This document shows positions 38,601 through 49,599 of a stretch of DNA of 64,000 nucleotides, piece after piece. Origin of the DNA: Dioscorea cayenensis subsp. rotundata. Lineage: Eukaryota > Streptophyta > Magnoliopsida > Dioscoreales > Dioscoreaceae. The translations under genes were made by a program, and so were the position numbers. Position 1 is the stretch's first letter. Each line of letters opens with the position of its first letter. Under the pieces are notes generated by a model. That model worked only from the letters and a program-made list of their open reading frames with translations. It was not told the DNA's origin and made no database searches. The stretch is taken from positions 20,304,345 to 20,368,344 of the forward strand of contig NC_052482.1 in the NCBI RefSeq assembly GCF_009730915.1, in the 5' to 3' direction.

Positions 38601-38609
38601 CGCCGCCAT
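32636..38609 (-). CDS. Membrane-anchored alpha/beta hydrolase
   Basis: Plant alpha/beta-hydrolase-fold protein of unknown substrate. Exons: 38186-38609 (or to 38175), 37211-37370, 36861-37100, 35580-35797, 33460-33711, 32636-32926. With exon 1 ending at 38175 the total is 1596 nt, 531 aa. The N-terminus is an acidic and Gly/Ala-rich segment followed by a hydrophobic helix (CWMVVVLVLLLSLSGMIF) at about 127-145, a likely anchor. The hydrolase domain shows LPDGRYMAYHEQG, a strand-turn YDLPGFGESDPHPG, a nucleophile elbow GYSAGG, an acid-loop GTDDRVVP and a final His in GEGHFSYF. The tail is acidic. The exon 1-2 junction is awkward. The good donor (GTATGA at 38185) leaves phase 1, but exon 2 needs phase 0, which only a poorer donor (GTTGAA at 38174) gives. 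Confidence 0.85.
34431..35265. mobile_element. Candidate non-autonomous TIR element in a hydrolase intron
   Basis: The left end TTTAAAAAAAGACATAATGG and the reverse-complemented right end TTTAGAAAAGGGCATTATTA are similar, and the similarity continues inward (TATGGTCATG against CATATGACCA). The centre (34620-35100) is extremely AT-rich. Just left of it a direct repeat of about 40 bp (GCACT..GGTCCTTATA) occurs twice. Target duplication not resolved. Superfamily unknown. Confidence 0.4.
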
Positions 38610-39589
38610 TGGCGATCGGAGCTCGCGTGCTCTCCAAGCTAAGGTTCAGCGATAATGGAGGCTATTAATGGCGGATCTAAAACAGGAGGCGATGGGAATG
38701 GTTCTCCCAGTCCCTGTCTTGAGAGTCAATGGACGGTCATGATTCGTTTATCACAGAAAAAACACGGTGAAGATGCCTCCACGTAAGTCAGTAAGTCAAG
38801 AGGGACCACGACCACGGTGCTCGTAACGACCACGTACCGGGTGGGGCGCCACCTTTGATTGCCGGTTACCGTGGCGAGGGGGCATCGACTGAGAAAGGTC
38901 ACGTGGTGAGTTGATAGCCGTTGATCAGGTTGATGAGAGCTGAACAGCTGATTAGGATTAGGTGAGGTAATGGAGATGCTTATCTAGATTAGCTACAGGG
39001 GCCACAACTCAAAATGGGGTTTAGAGGTGGCTACGTGTTGGGATGTGATTGGAAGGGGTACCATCTGACGGTTATAAAGAGGCGGCGGTGATCATGATGA
39101 ACAGCAATGAGGAGCCCACGGAAAGGGTGTTTAAAGAAGGGATCAAAGTACTTTTTATTTAGGCATTATAAAAGGATACGATAGAAAGTTCTGATGTGGA
39201 TCAGCATCAGCCATGACTTAAACTCCATCTTTACCGAATACTAACCATTTAATATGGTCTAAAAAAGGTAGGTTGTAAAAGGGTAAGAAGAATAAAGCAT
39301 TCAAAAAGGATATTGATAGGACATTAAATAAATAAAATTAAAGGAAAAGTAGCAATAGACTCCAACAAGCGTAACATAATATTATGGGAGGCAGTGACAA
39401 AACTCCTCCAGGAAACACACAAGTTCTAATAATATTAAATAACAATAGAGCATCAAAATGAATAATAGATAGCTAGACTGACACAAGACCAACAGAAACG
39501 GAAAACAAAACCTTGATGAGATGCCACCGTCTGTCCAGCACCCAGTTTTGGGTACCAAAACTGTAGTAGAGGACCTTCGTAAATAGCAT
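38610..39589. other. Hydrolase promoter and spacer to EF-1alpha 3' end
   Basis: 38610-38660 is probable hydrolase 5' UTR. The GC-richer DNA to about 39120 is likely its promoter and includes ACGT-core words (CACGTA, CACGTGG) that in plants often bind bZIP or bHLH factors. 39300-39589 is probably the EF-1alpha 3' UTR. No other gene seen. Confidence 0.45.
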
Positions 39590-41136
39590 TCACTTCTTCT
39601 TGGCAGCAGACTTGGTCACCTTGGCACCAGAGGGATCCTTCTTCTCGACGTTCTTAATGACTCCGACAGCAACAGTCTGGCGCATGTCCCTGACGGCAAA
39701 GCGGCCAAGAGGTGGGTATTCAGAGAAGGTCTCGACCACCATGGGCTTGGTCGGAATCATCTTAACAAGGCCAGCATCACCATTCTTCAAGAATTTCGGC
39801 TCCTTCTCGAGCTCCTTCCCAGATCGTCTGTCAATCTTGGTGAGGATTTCAGCAAATTTGACAGCAATGTGAGAAGTGTGGCAGTCAAGCACTGGAGCAT
39901 ATCCGTTGCCGATCTGGCCAGGATGGTTCATGATGATGACCTGAGAAGTGAAGTTAGCAGCCTCCCTGGCAGGATCCTCCTTGGAATTGGAAGCAACAAA
40001 ACCACGCTTGAGATCCTTGACAGCAACATTCTTCACATTGAAACCAACATTGTCACCGGGAAGGGCTTCTGGGAGGGATTCGTGATGCATCTCAACTGAC
40101 TTGACTTCAGTGGTTAGCCCGGTGGGACCAAAAGTAACCACCATACCTGGCTTGAGAACACCAGTCTCAACACGACCAACAGGAACAGTGCCAATGCCAC
40201 CGATCTTGTAGACATCCTGGAGGGGAAGTCGAAGGGGCTTGTCTGAGGGCCGCTTTGGCTCCAGGATCATGTCAAGGGCCTCAAGGAGGGTAGGGCCCTT
40301 GTACCAGTCAAGGTTGGTGGACCTCTCAATCATGTTGTCACCCTCGAATCCAGAGATGGGGACGAAGGCGATTTTCTCAGGGTTGTATCCCACCTTCTTG
40401 AGGTAAGAAGATACTTCCTTCACAATTTCATCATACCTGGCCTTGGAGTACTTCGGGGTTGTAGCATCCATCTACAACAAAGGAACAAAGGGGACTTATC
40501 AGCAAAAAAGCACACACAACAATACAGTACAAACCTTTGCTGATGACTGGAAAATGTTATTTGGCATACAGTAATCCTGAACTTTTAACAACTCTACTTC
40601 TGAAGAAAAAAAAATTCAAGTATAACATAATCTCCACCATTCAGAACAAGTGAGGCAAAGGGAACAAGCATACCTTGTTACAGCAGCAAATCATCTGCTT
40701 CACACCAAGGGTGAAGGCAAGCAGGGCATGCTCACGAGTTTGTCCATCCTTAGAGATACCAGCTTCAAAACCACCAGTAGTCGAGTCAATGATAAGAACA
40801 GCACAATCAGCCTGAGAGGTACCAGTAATCATGTTCTTAATGAAGTCACGATGACCAGGGGCATCAATAACTGTGCAGTAGTACTTGGTGGTTTCAAATT
40901 TCCAGAGAGCAATGTCAATGGTAATTCCACGCTCCCTTTCAGCCTTAAGCTTGTCAAGAACCCAAGCATACTTGAAAGGACCTCTTGTTCATCTCAGCAG
41001 CTTCCTTCTCGAACCTCTCAATAACACGCTTGTCAATACCTCCAAGCTTGTAAATAAGATGACCGGTGGTGGTTGACTTGCCAGAGTCGACATGACCAAT
41101 GACCACAATGTTAATGTGAACCTTCTCTTTACCCAT
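39590..41136 (-). CDS. EF1A: Elongation factor 1-alpha, with a one-base frameshift
   Basis: Cytosolic GTPase that delivers aminoacyl-tRNA to the ribosome. Two coding exons: 40674-41136 and 39590-40471, with the intron after the codons for CCCNK, in front of MDATTPKYS. The G motifs are visible: [18 protein letters not shown]. The C-terminus ends KSAAKKK. Without the error the product would be 447 aa, the usual length. Within exon 1 the plus strand has GAAAGG at 40974-40979 where GAAGG is expected. The extra base shifts the frame after NKRSF and gives a stop at codon 61. Everything after the extra base is otherwise intact and highly conserved, so this is either a sequence error in a short A run or a very recent loss. 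Confidence 0.93.
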
Positions 41137-41138
41137 GA

Positions 41139-43057
41139 CTACAGGCAAAAATCTGCTATACCAAAATAAGATGGTTAGAAAACAAAAGACAAGCTTTTCA
41201 TGGTGGAGCTGGTGAACACTGAGCATGAAAATTGTACAGCAATCATATGACATACATTTAAACCATTAAAAATATGCACTTTAAGCCTTGCAATTTTCAA
41301 CTATTACAATAATAGATACAGGAGATCAGTTAGATGTAAAAGAAAACTGATAAATATTAACATGAGAAATCAATTGAATGCCAAACAATAATGAACAGCA
41401 ACTGTCAAAAACTTCAGCACATCTTTCGTAACAATAAACACAAAATAAGGATCAAACAAAAATGAGTAGCAAATTCAAAGGAATGGCATTACTATATAAG
41501 CATGAATGTCTACATAGAGTAAAAAACTATCATAAAACTAAGGAACAATAACAATGCCATTTGCCATTTCTTTGAAGTTGCTTCCATTAACAGTTCATAG
41601 ACTTGGTTCAAAACCAAAACATTTATAAATGATCTTTTAGATAAAAGTAAATAAATTAAAATAACACATAAGACAGTATGGAGAAAGTACTGCTTACATA
41701 TTTCAGAAGATGTTACATAACATAGCAAATATATTATGCAAATTATCGTAGTCCAGTGAGGAAACAAAGTTCACATTCAAAAAATACAAGAATGGAAGAA
41801 AACAAAAACAGTACATAGTGAAAAAAGAAAACCATCATCATAAGTTATACTTTACATATGAATATTGCTAGTTATAAATATATTACCATATTCCAAAAAT
41901 AAAACAATAAAGATAACAATAAATTTGTCTGATATAGTTTATCATTTTTAAAAAGGATTATTATAACCGCATGGCAATTTGGCAAAGCCGGGAGAGCAAT
42001 TGATGAGATATGACTGAACCAAAGCAACCCAACTACTTCAGGGTCACATCAATTTTTCATATCATCATCCATATCAGATCTCTCAGCCATGTCTAAATGG
42101 ATTGATTTCATTTGCATCCAATAGGAATTGAACCTATACCAAAGGCTTAGGTGCCTTTGTCCTATCCATTGGACGATGGATGCTTTTCATTCCAAACTTC
42201 ATTACCAAGAGCATACAACTATCTTTTAAATACTCACTGAATACGACTCCTTAAATATAAAAAGGCACAGAAAGAACAAGCTTATCTACCAAATTAAGAA
42301 ACCAAATTGACTAAATCACGAACAACACAAAATTAAACATACTAATCCAAACTCACGCGCTCATAGGTCAAAAACTCATGTGGAATTCCAAAAACAAAAT
42401 TTAAAAAAATTAAAGGCCAGAACCACCATGTTAGATAGACATATAATTACAAAATAGGATACTCGTTCATAAAAATCCAAGCTGAATTCGAATAAAAAAA
42501 CAACTTTTGCAGGATAAACAAATCAAGAAGCACAATCTCAATAAATCATGAACATCGGCAAGTCAACATACCATCACAAACTCAAATACTCGAAACTAAG
42601 AAATTCAAGTGAAATCCAATAGAAAAAAAAACAATGATCACCACATAAATCAAACAAAAAACATCAATTTTACTTCATATACACATCAGCACATCACATT
42701 AAGCATAAATCAAATTTAGTTGTTCAGATCTACAAGAACAATCATGGATTCATAATACGGATGAAAAAAATTCTAATAAACACCGGAAGAATTAGATCAA
42801 TTAAAAAAACCAATCAAAAGCATGCTACAATTCAAGAAGATAAACTAGAAAATCAAAAGAAACCTCACCCCACATCACATTAAGCATAAATCAAATTCAT
42901 TTGTTCAGATCTACAAGAACAATCATGGATTCATAATATGGAGGAAAAAAAACTAATAAACATCGGAAGAATTCCATCAATTGGAAACATCAACGAAAGG
43001 CATGCTACAATTCAAGAAGATAAATACAAACGAAAAGAAAACCAAGAGAAACCTCAC
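41139..43057 (-). other. EF-1alpha 5' UTR leader intron
   Basis: Long leader introns are typical of plant EF1A genes. The acceptor is GCCTGTAG just before TCATGGG (exon resumes at 41138). The donor is GTGAGG at 43057-43052. The intron is AT-rich, carries a tRNA-Arg-like sequence and has a partial duplication next to its donor. Confidence 0.75.
42113..42183 (-). tRNA. tRNA-Arg(CCU)-like gene, anticodon loop short
   Basis: A 71-nt cloverleaf on the same strand as EF-1alpha. Acceptor stem GCATCCA/TGGATGC, D stem GTCC/GGAC, anticodon stem AAGGC/GCCTT and T stem ATAGG/CCTAT are all perfect. The B-box GGTTCAATTCC is intact. The anticodon loop is only 6 nt (ACCTAA) instead of 7, and the universal U33 is missing; read as CCU it would be Arg. 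It resembles plastid trnR-UCU in layout, but the acceptor and anticodon stems carry paired compensatory changes. No T run follows it as a Pol III terminator. Probably a tRNA pseudogene or an atypical nuclear tRNA-Arg. Confidence 0.65.
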
Positions 43058-43058
43058 C
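42691..43058 (-). repeat. Tandem duplication including the leader-intron splice donor
   Basis: Copies at 42691-42870 and 42872-43058 (offset 181-189 bp because of small indels) share ACATCACATTAAGCATAAAT, TTCAGATCTACAAGAACAAT and CATGCTACAATTCAAGAAG. Both end in GAAACCTCACC, whose complement is the donor GGTGAGGTTTC. The intron therefore holds two copies of its own donor: the likely real one at 43058/43057 and a decoy at 42869/42868. Confidence 0.9.
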
Positions 43059-43097
43059 ACAGAGGAGCAACAACAGCGGCGAGAGAAGAAGAGTTCC

Positions 43098-43180
43098 TAG
43101 GGTTTCAGATGAGACGCGAACGCGAAGAGAGCCAAGGGTTTATAAAGGAGACGAGAGGCCTCTTGGCTATCTAGGGTTTC
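43098..43180 (-). promoter_or_regulatory. EF-1alpha core promoter: TATA box and telo-box-like motifs
   Basis: On the minus strand TTTATAAACC (around 43137-43148) is a TATA box, about 40-90 bp before the probable leader exon. AAACCCTAG occurs at about 43097-43105 and 43171-43179. Telo-box motifs (AAACCCTA) are known from plant EF1A and ribosomal-protein promoters. Confidence 0.65.
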
Positions 43181-43386
43181 TTCTCCGCCGTCCGATCATT
43201 TATCCAACGGTGATAAGCATTGAGTCTTATCCACCGTCGATATAGATCTTGCGGATCATATCAAGACACGTGGATGCAATTTTAGGTTTCTTGGGCCCCA
43301 AGCTCGAGGTTGGAGGCCACTATATAAAAGTAAGGCCAGTGTGAAGTGACTCGAACCGAACCCATTGTCCCATATTTGGATTGGTC

Positions 43387-43971
43387 TAGGGTTGTAAACC
43401 AACCAAGCCACTCGACTTGAGAGCTACACAGAGCTTGGTTCCAAAAAAATAAAAAAACTCGTTTATTAAGGAGATGAGTCAAGTCGAGCTTGACTTTTGA
43501 GCCTGAATAAATAATCGATTGAGCTTGAGCCTTAAATTACTCGGCCTGACTTTTGAGCCTGGATAAATAATCGATTGAGCTTGAACTTTAAATTACTCGA
43601 CTTGTTAACACTCGTGAGAAGCTAGGTATTACAACTTATAATATTTTAATGATTTTAAATATTTTTAAAATTTATTACAATAGTTAAGTTCTAGTAATTA
43701 AATTATTATACATGTACTCTAGTAAATTATTGTGGCTAAATTATCCACAATAATATTATGTAGGATAATTTAGCCACAATAATATTAAATACCGAGCTAA
43801 GCTTGAGCTTGATATTTTTTTGTAGTGATTCGACTTAAAGCTTGGCAAAAGAAGTTCAAAATAAACACGATTTGAGCTCGAGCTCAGTTGAAATAATATC
43901 AAACAAAGCTTGAATATACCAAAGCTCCACTTGAGCTCAGTTTGGGTCGGCTCGGTTCTATTGCAACCCTA
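43387..43971. mobile_element. hAT-like non-autonomous element
   Basis: The left end TAGGGTTGTAAACCAACCAA and the reverse-complemented right end TAGGGTTGCAATAGAACCGA form inverted repeats like those of plant hAT MITEs (TAGGGTTGCAA..GAGCC). Flanks are GATTGGTC and GATTAGTT, a possible decayed 8-bp target duplication. Inside, two near-identical copies of a unit of about 55 bp (GACTTTTGAGCCTG, ATAAATAATCGATTGAGCTT) begin near 43489 and 43549. No transposase. Confidence 0.6.
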
Positions 43972-44788
43972 GATTAGTTGTTTAACTCATGTTTGGTTTA
44001 GATCTTAATTAGGGATTCAGAGGTGTTTAGGTCTTAATCATGAATGGTTAGTGCTTTGAAAATTTTGTTTTTTTACATAATATGGATAATTAACATTGTC
44101 ACATGTTTCTAATTTCAGATAAGCTCGAATGAGATTTATTTTTAAAATAAATTAACCAATAAAAACATATTAAATCATATCATTAAGCGATAGCATCTTG
44201 GGGACATGTATTTGTTCAATATGAAACTATTTCTTCGTTGTTTAAGAAGTCGAATTTTGTGTTAAAAATTCTAGTTAATAAAAGAAGAGTTTGGATATAA
44301 ATTATTTATTTATTTAATATTTTTAAAAAATAATATTTTAGATATTTAAAATGATTATAAATTTTAAATTCATGGGGAATGGTACCATATTTTCTCCGAG
44401 TTGAGAGGTCATGATTGAACTTTCTCTCACAACTATGGTTGTAGATTGTAATTATTCATATTTCATAAAAAAAAAAAGATGAAATGAGATTTTTTTTACT
44501 AAATATTAATAACATAAAACATGTTAAAACCATGGCAAACTTATAAATGAGACTTATAACACATAAAAAGGGGAAAATTCTTCTTTTTTTTTTTGTTTGT
44601 ATATGGTATGCCCATAAAAATTAGTGCAATTACATGTATATATTTCAATAAAACTAAATACCATATATACACTCCTTTTAAATTTGATTTGCTTGTGTAT
44701 ATGCCCCGTGATTGGCATGTAATGTTAAAATATATAATAAAATTTATAAATATTAAAAACTTAATAATAATGATAATAATATCTACAA
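43972..44788. other. AT-rich spacer before the Copia remnant
   Basis: AT-rich non-coding DNA with A runs. No gene or LTR recognised; the expected 5' LTR of the Copia copy is not here. Confidence 0.5.
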
Positions 44789-47700
44789 AAATATTTGGCA
44801 AGAGCTAGAGGAGAGGTTTGGTTAGCTAAAAAGATCTTAGCCAAGTTTCACAAAGTTTTAGTTCAATTACTTCTTATTTCACTAGAATCAAAAAACCTTT
44901 GGGATGAGATTCAGTGCTTGACCAAGATCTTTCCATGTACTTGTGGTTCATTACTTGAGCAACAAAAGCAAGAGGAAAATCAATAGTTATTGCAGTTTGT
45001 TAATGGGTTTGAATGAGAGTTACAATGCAGTAAGTAGCAATATTTTGATGATAAAGCCTCTATCTTTGTTAATACAAGAAGAGAAGCAAAGGGAAATATC
45101 ATCATGTGTTCAATTTTCCTCTAAAATAATTTCCATGAATGCAGGCTTGTCTGGAAATTCAACAAATTATAGCAATAAGAACATCTCTCAGTTAACTCTT
45201 AGAACCAAATTAGATCAAAAAGGTGATGTGTGACTACTGCAAAAAGACTAAGCATACAAGGGACAGATGGTTTAAGCTACATGGTTTTCCAAATTCTCTC
45301 AAGAATAATAGATATAATGGGAAAGGAATAGCAGCTCCTGTCCAAGGAAATAATGCTGAGATTTCTCATATACCTGAATTGAATATTGCTTAGTTTAACA
45401 AACTAACGACAACGTTGATTGACACTTCTAAAAATTCACCTCAACATCTGGATACAATACATATGACTTCTTTTGAAAATGGAAATGCAAATGTAGCTTC
45501 TCTTTCTTCAACCATTATGGCAGGTATATCTTATGAACTATTTTCAAATTTAATCAGCTCACATGTTTTTAATAGTAGCAAGCAATCCCCCATACAAAAA
45601 ACTTGGATCATGGATATCGGTACTTCAGATCGTATGTGTCATGATATTACTTGTTTTGACACTCTTCATGTTTTACTTAAATCTTTTTAAATTACTCTTC
45701 CCATAGATTATGAAATGGCTGTTTCTCATATTGGAACAATTATTCTTGCAGACAATTTGAATATTACTCAAGTTTTGTTTGTTCCTGAATTCCATTTCAA
45801 CCTTCTATCTGTGACCAAATTAATTCAACAACTCAGCTCTAAAGTTATTTTTACGTCTGTTTTTTGCTTTCTATAGGGTCTTTCATTGAAGAGTCCATGA
45901 TAAAGCATTCAAAGGACTACTTTCTTCATTCTCATACTAGAGGAACAATCACAATAGTATATTCTGTTCTGAATTCTATATCCGTTGTTCCACAAAAATC
46001 AGTTTACATGTTCTTTGTTTCTAAACAATCTAACTACTTCTTATAATAGTATTGAATTTGAACTTTGGCATTCAAGATTAGGACATCTTCCTTTACACAA
46101 AATAAACTTGCTCTTTCACTAACCTTTAATTTGAAATATAATTCTTTAATCATTTGCAATGTTTGCCCGCATGGTAAACAACACATGTCGCCCTTCGCTC
46201 ATAGTCACATTCACACTTCTTCAATGTTTGAATTAATTCATGTTAACACCTGGGGTCCATATAATACAGAAACTCATCAAGGACATAGATTCTTCCTTAC
46301 TGTTGTGGATGATAATAGCAAAGCCACTTGGACTTTTCTTTTGAAAACTAAGAGAGATGCTTCTTTTACATCAAAAAATATTATTCAAATGATAGATACT
46401 CAGTTTCAAGTGAGAATCAGGAAAATTAGAACTGATAATGCTTTTGAAGTAGGAAGTTCAGAGGAGTTAAAATCTTTCTTTGCAGAGAAAGGGATTATCT
46501 ACCAAACACCCTACAATTATACTCCACAACAAAATGGAGTATTAGAGAATAAACATAAACATATATCAACAACAGCTCGTGCCCTTTTATTTCAATCCAA
46601 AGTGTCTATCAAATATTGGGGTGAATGTATTCTTACTACAACCTATCTGATTAACAAGTCTAAGGAAACTTTTGAAGAACAAGACCCCTTTTGAGATATT
46701 ATTTGAAGTACAACATGATTATTCTTATGTTAGAGTCTTTGGTTGTTTATGTTTTGTAAAAAAACAATGAAAAATTCAAAGACAAATTTCAAATAGAGCA
46801 AAACATGGTGTATTCCTTGGATATCCTTTTGGCAAAACGGGTTACAAAGTTCTTCTTCTTGATACTCTAGAAATTGTTGTTTCTAAGAATGTAATTTCTC
46901 ACGAAACTGTTTTTCATTTACATAAGGTCTATAACAGTAAAGCTAGTAACTATTCTTTCTCACCTCCTTCATTGCAAGACAATTTTCCCAACACAGCTTC
47001 ACAAAATTTTTCCAATTAAAATGTTCATTCCATTACAGAACAAAATTCCAACTCTTATTCTTTACCAACTACTGTGTCAAATTCTCCATCAACTTCTGAA
47101 TCCATTGTGTCAAATAAAAATGCTTTGACAAATTCTATGCTTCTCAAAAGATCTACCATATCACACAATGCTCCAGTCTACTTGAATGACTATATTTGCA
47201 ATACTATCAAAATTAATAACTCTCATAATTCATTACTTAGTTATGTTAATTGTGCTCATACTCTTACCAATTCTTATTTTACTCCTAACCACATCTATTT
47301 CCCTTCTCTTTCACATCACAATCGAGATATGCTTGCTCTATTACCTACTATAATTGAGCCACAAACTTATGAAGAGGCAATAAGATGTCTTGCTTGGAAA
47401 GAAGTTATGCAACAAGAATTTAAAGTTCTTGAAGATAATAATGGGATATGGTTCCAATACCAAAAGGAGAAAGTCCCATTAGATGCAAATGGATCTACAA
47501 GGTTAAGTATAAATCAGATGGAAGTGTGAAGATTCAAAGATAGGCTAGTAGACAGAGGCTTTACTAAAAAATATGGTGTTGATTACACTGAGACTTTTTC
47601 CTCAGATGTTAAAATGACCATAGTGAGGAGCTTAATAGCATTTGCAGTAAAAAGCATTGGAAGCTTTTTCAATTGGATGTAAACAATGCTTTCTTACATG

Positions 47701-49122
47701 GTGATTTACATGAAGAAGTTTATATGAAAAGACCACCAGGATTTAACAGTGAAGCTTATAACTTGGTGCAAATTGAAGAAGTCATTATATGATCTTAAAC
47801 AGGCTTCAAGGCAGTGGCATTATAAACTTTCTGAAGCATTGAAGGATAAAGGTTACTAGAATTTTAAGAATAACTATTCTCTTTTTTATAAAAAGACCAA
47901 TGGGTGAAATGTTTTTCTGGCAGTGTATGTAGATGACATTTTGATAACTGGGGATGACTTTGATGAAATGCAGAAATTGAAGGAATGCCTTGATAAAAAA
48001 TTTAAGATGAAAGATCTAGGCATTTTGCATTATTTTCTCAGAATTGAAGCAGTATATCATGAAGAAGGATTCATTTTGGCTCAAAAGAAATTCACATTGG
48101 ATTTACTCAAAGACTTTAATTGTGAGAATCGCTCACCAATCTCAAGTTCTCTAGTATTAGGTTTAAAGCTAACTCCTATTATAAATGAACCACTGGCTGA
48201 ACCTTCAATATATAGAAGGTTAGTTGGGAAATTGAATTATCTTACAAACACCATACCTGTTTTATATTATCATGGGACAATCTCCTATATCATGGAAGTC
48301 TAAAAAGCAAACTACAATGGATTTATCATTTGCAGAAGCTGAATACAGGTCCATGCACTGAGTATGTGCTGAAATTTCATGGCTCACTAGATTGCTGAGT
48401 AAGCACACAATGGATTCAATTACTCCAATTTCATTGAAATGTGATAATCAAGCAGTTATTCATATAGCAAAGAACCTTGTTTTTCATGAATGCACCAAGC
48501 ATATAGAATTGGATTGCCACTTCGTTTGAGAACAAGTTCAAGCAAGGTTAATTTCATTACATCGTGTTCCTTCAAAATTTTAGTTAGCAGACATATTTAC
48601 TAAGTCTTTATCTGGACCTCAACATTAAAGAATACTTTCTAAGTTGGGAGTGTGCTAATTATCTACACTCTCCCACTTCAAGGGGTGTTGGAGAAGTTAA
48701 AGTTAACAAAAAAGAAAAAAAACGAGGAGAATGTGAAGATTAGAAGATGAAGATCAGTAATTCATTTCCAGCAGTTCATTGAATTAAACCTTATTACAGA
48801 GCAGGTCACGTGAGAAACATGTATTTCAACAGCTTTTTTTGTTATAGAGTTTGTTGTTATGCTGAGTTGGGAAACTTTATGCCAACTCAGCATATTCAGT
48901 TATAACTAATGCCAAGTCAGCACACTCAGTTATAACAGCTTTTAGTACAAACGAATGAACTCATATAAATAAGCTCATCTTTTTGTAATCCTTAGCTTGA
49001 TCAATAAAATTAATCATTCTTCGTCTCTAAACTTTGTTCCTCTCCTTCTCTTCTCCTTGACATTTGCTTGCAGATCAAGCTGCAAGCTAAAGGATTTTGA
49101 TCAATCGCGTAGTTGATTCAAG
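44789..49122 (+). mobile_element. Ty1/Copia retrotransposon, 5'-truncated and mutated
   Basis: Domain order gag, protease, integrase, reverse transcriptase, RNase H identifies Copia. Gag is partial, from about 44789 (LWDEIQCL), with a zinc knuckle at 45220 (CDYCKKTKHT) that lacks its last Cys. The protease motif is WIMDIGTSDRM, where copia elements usually read D-S-G-A-S. The pre-integrase LWHSRLGHL is at 46060. Integrase (46190-46690) has HVNTWGP at the first catalytic Asp (Asp to Asn), an intact RTDNAFE and a PQQNGVLEN that keeps Glu. RT keeps YVDDILITGDD (47923). RNase H (48310-48620) has several stops. Frameshifts and stops are scattered throughout. The copy lacks a 5' LTR and part of gag. 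The 3' end carries an LTR and abuts a SOBIR1 pseudogene. Confidence 0.88.
48686..49122 (+). repeat. 3' LTR of the Copia element
   Basis: Begins TGTTGGAGAAG right after a purine tract (CAAGGGG), the usual polypurine-tract/LTR boundary. It contains a TATA-like word (CATATAAATAAGCTC near 48963) and CT-rich DNA after it. The 3' limit is uncertain (49060-49122), since no 5' LTR exists for comparison. SOBIR1-like coding sequence resumes by about 49130. Confidence 0.65.
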
Positions 49123-49599
49123 GCAGGACATGTGAGTTTTCTTCAAAACCTTGCAGTTTCCAACAATAATGTCATCCAAGAGTATGTTCGCCGGTTTCAG
49201 GTCTTGATGGATGATCCTTGAGCTATGAAGCATGTGTAGGTACTCGAGTCTCGCAGCAATGCCAAAGGTGATCCGGTGCCGCATGAACCTATGCAGCTCG
49301 CACAGTCCCTCGACCAAGTCCTTGAGCACATGGCCTAGGGTCTCATTCTTCATGTACTCGTACATGAGCAAGTCACAATATGGTCGAGGCAAATGTGCCA
49401 GCAAAGGTAGTGCCAGATGTGGCCCATTGTTTGGATCTCAGACCGGATTTTGCATTTGAACTTGTCAAGCACTTTGCTATTCTTATCCCCGACTTGGGTT
49501 GTGCTTGCATTTGTGATTTTCATGAATTTTTTATGGTGGTGAATTTATCTAGGACTGACAGACTAACTGATAAGTGCTTGTACAATATGAATGCGAAGC

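Noticed and set aside
39600..41076. Plus-strand frames opposite EF-1alpha
   Set aside because: Shadows of a highly conserved coding region on the other strand.
42113..42183. Plastid DNA insertion (trnR-UCU)
   Set aside because: Similarity stops at the tRNA ends, and the stems carry paired compensatory changes. A plastid fragment would normally include flanks and unpaired differences. It cannot be fully excluded without a search.
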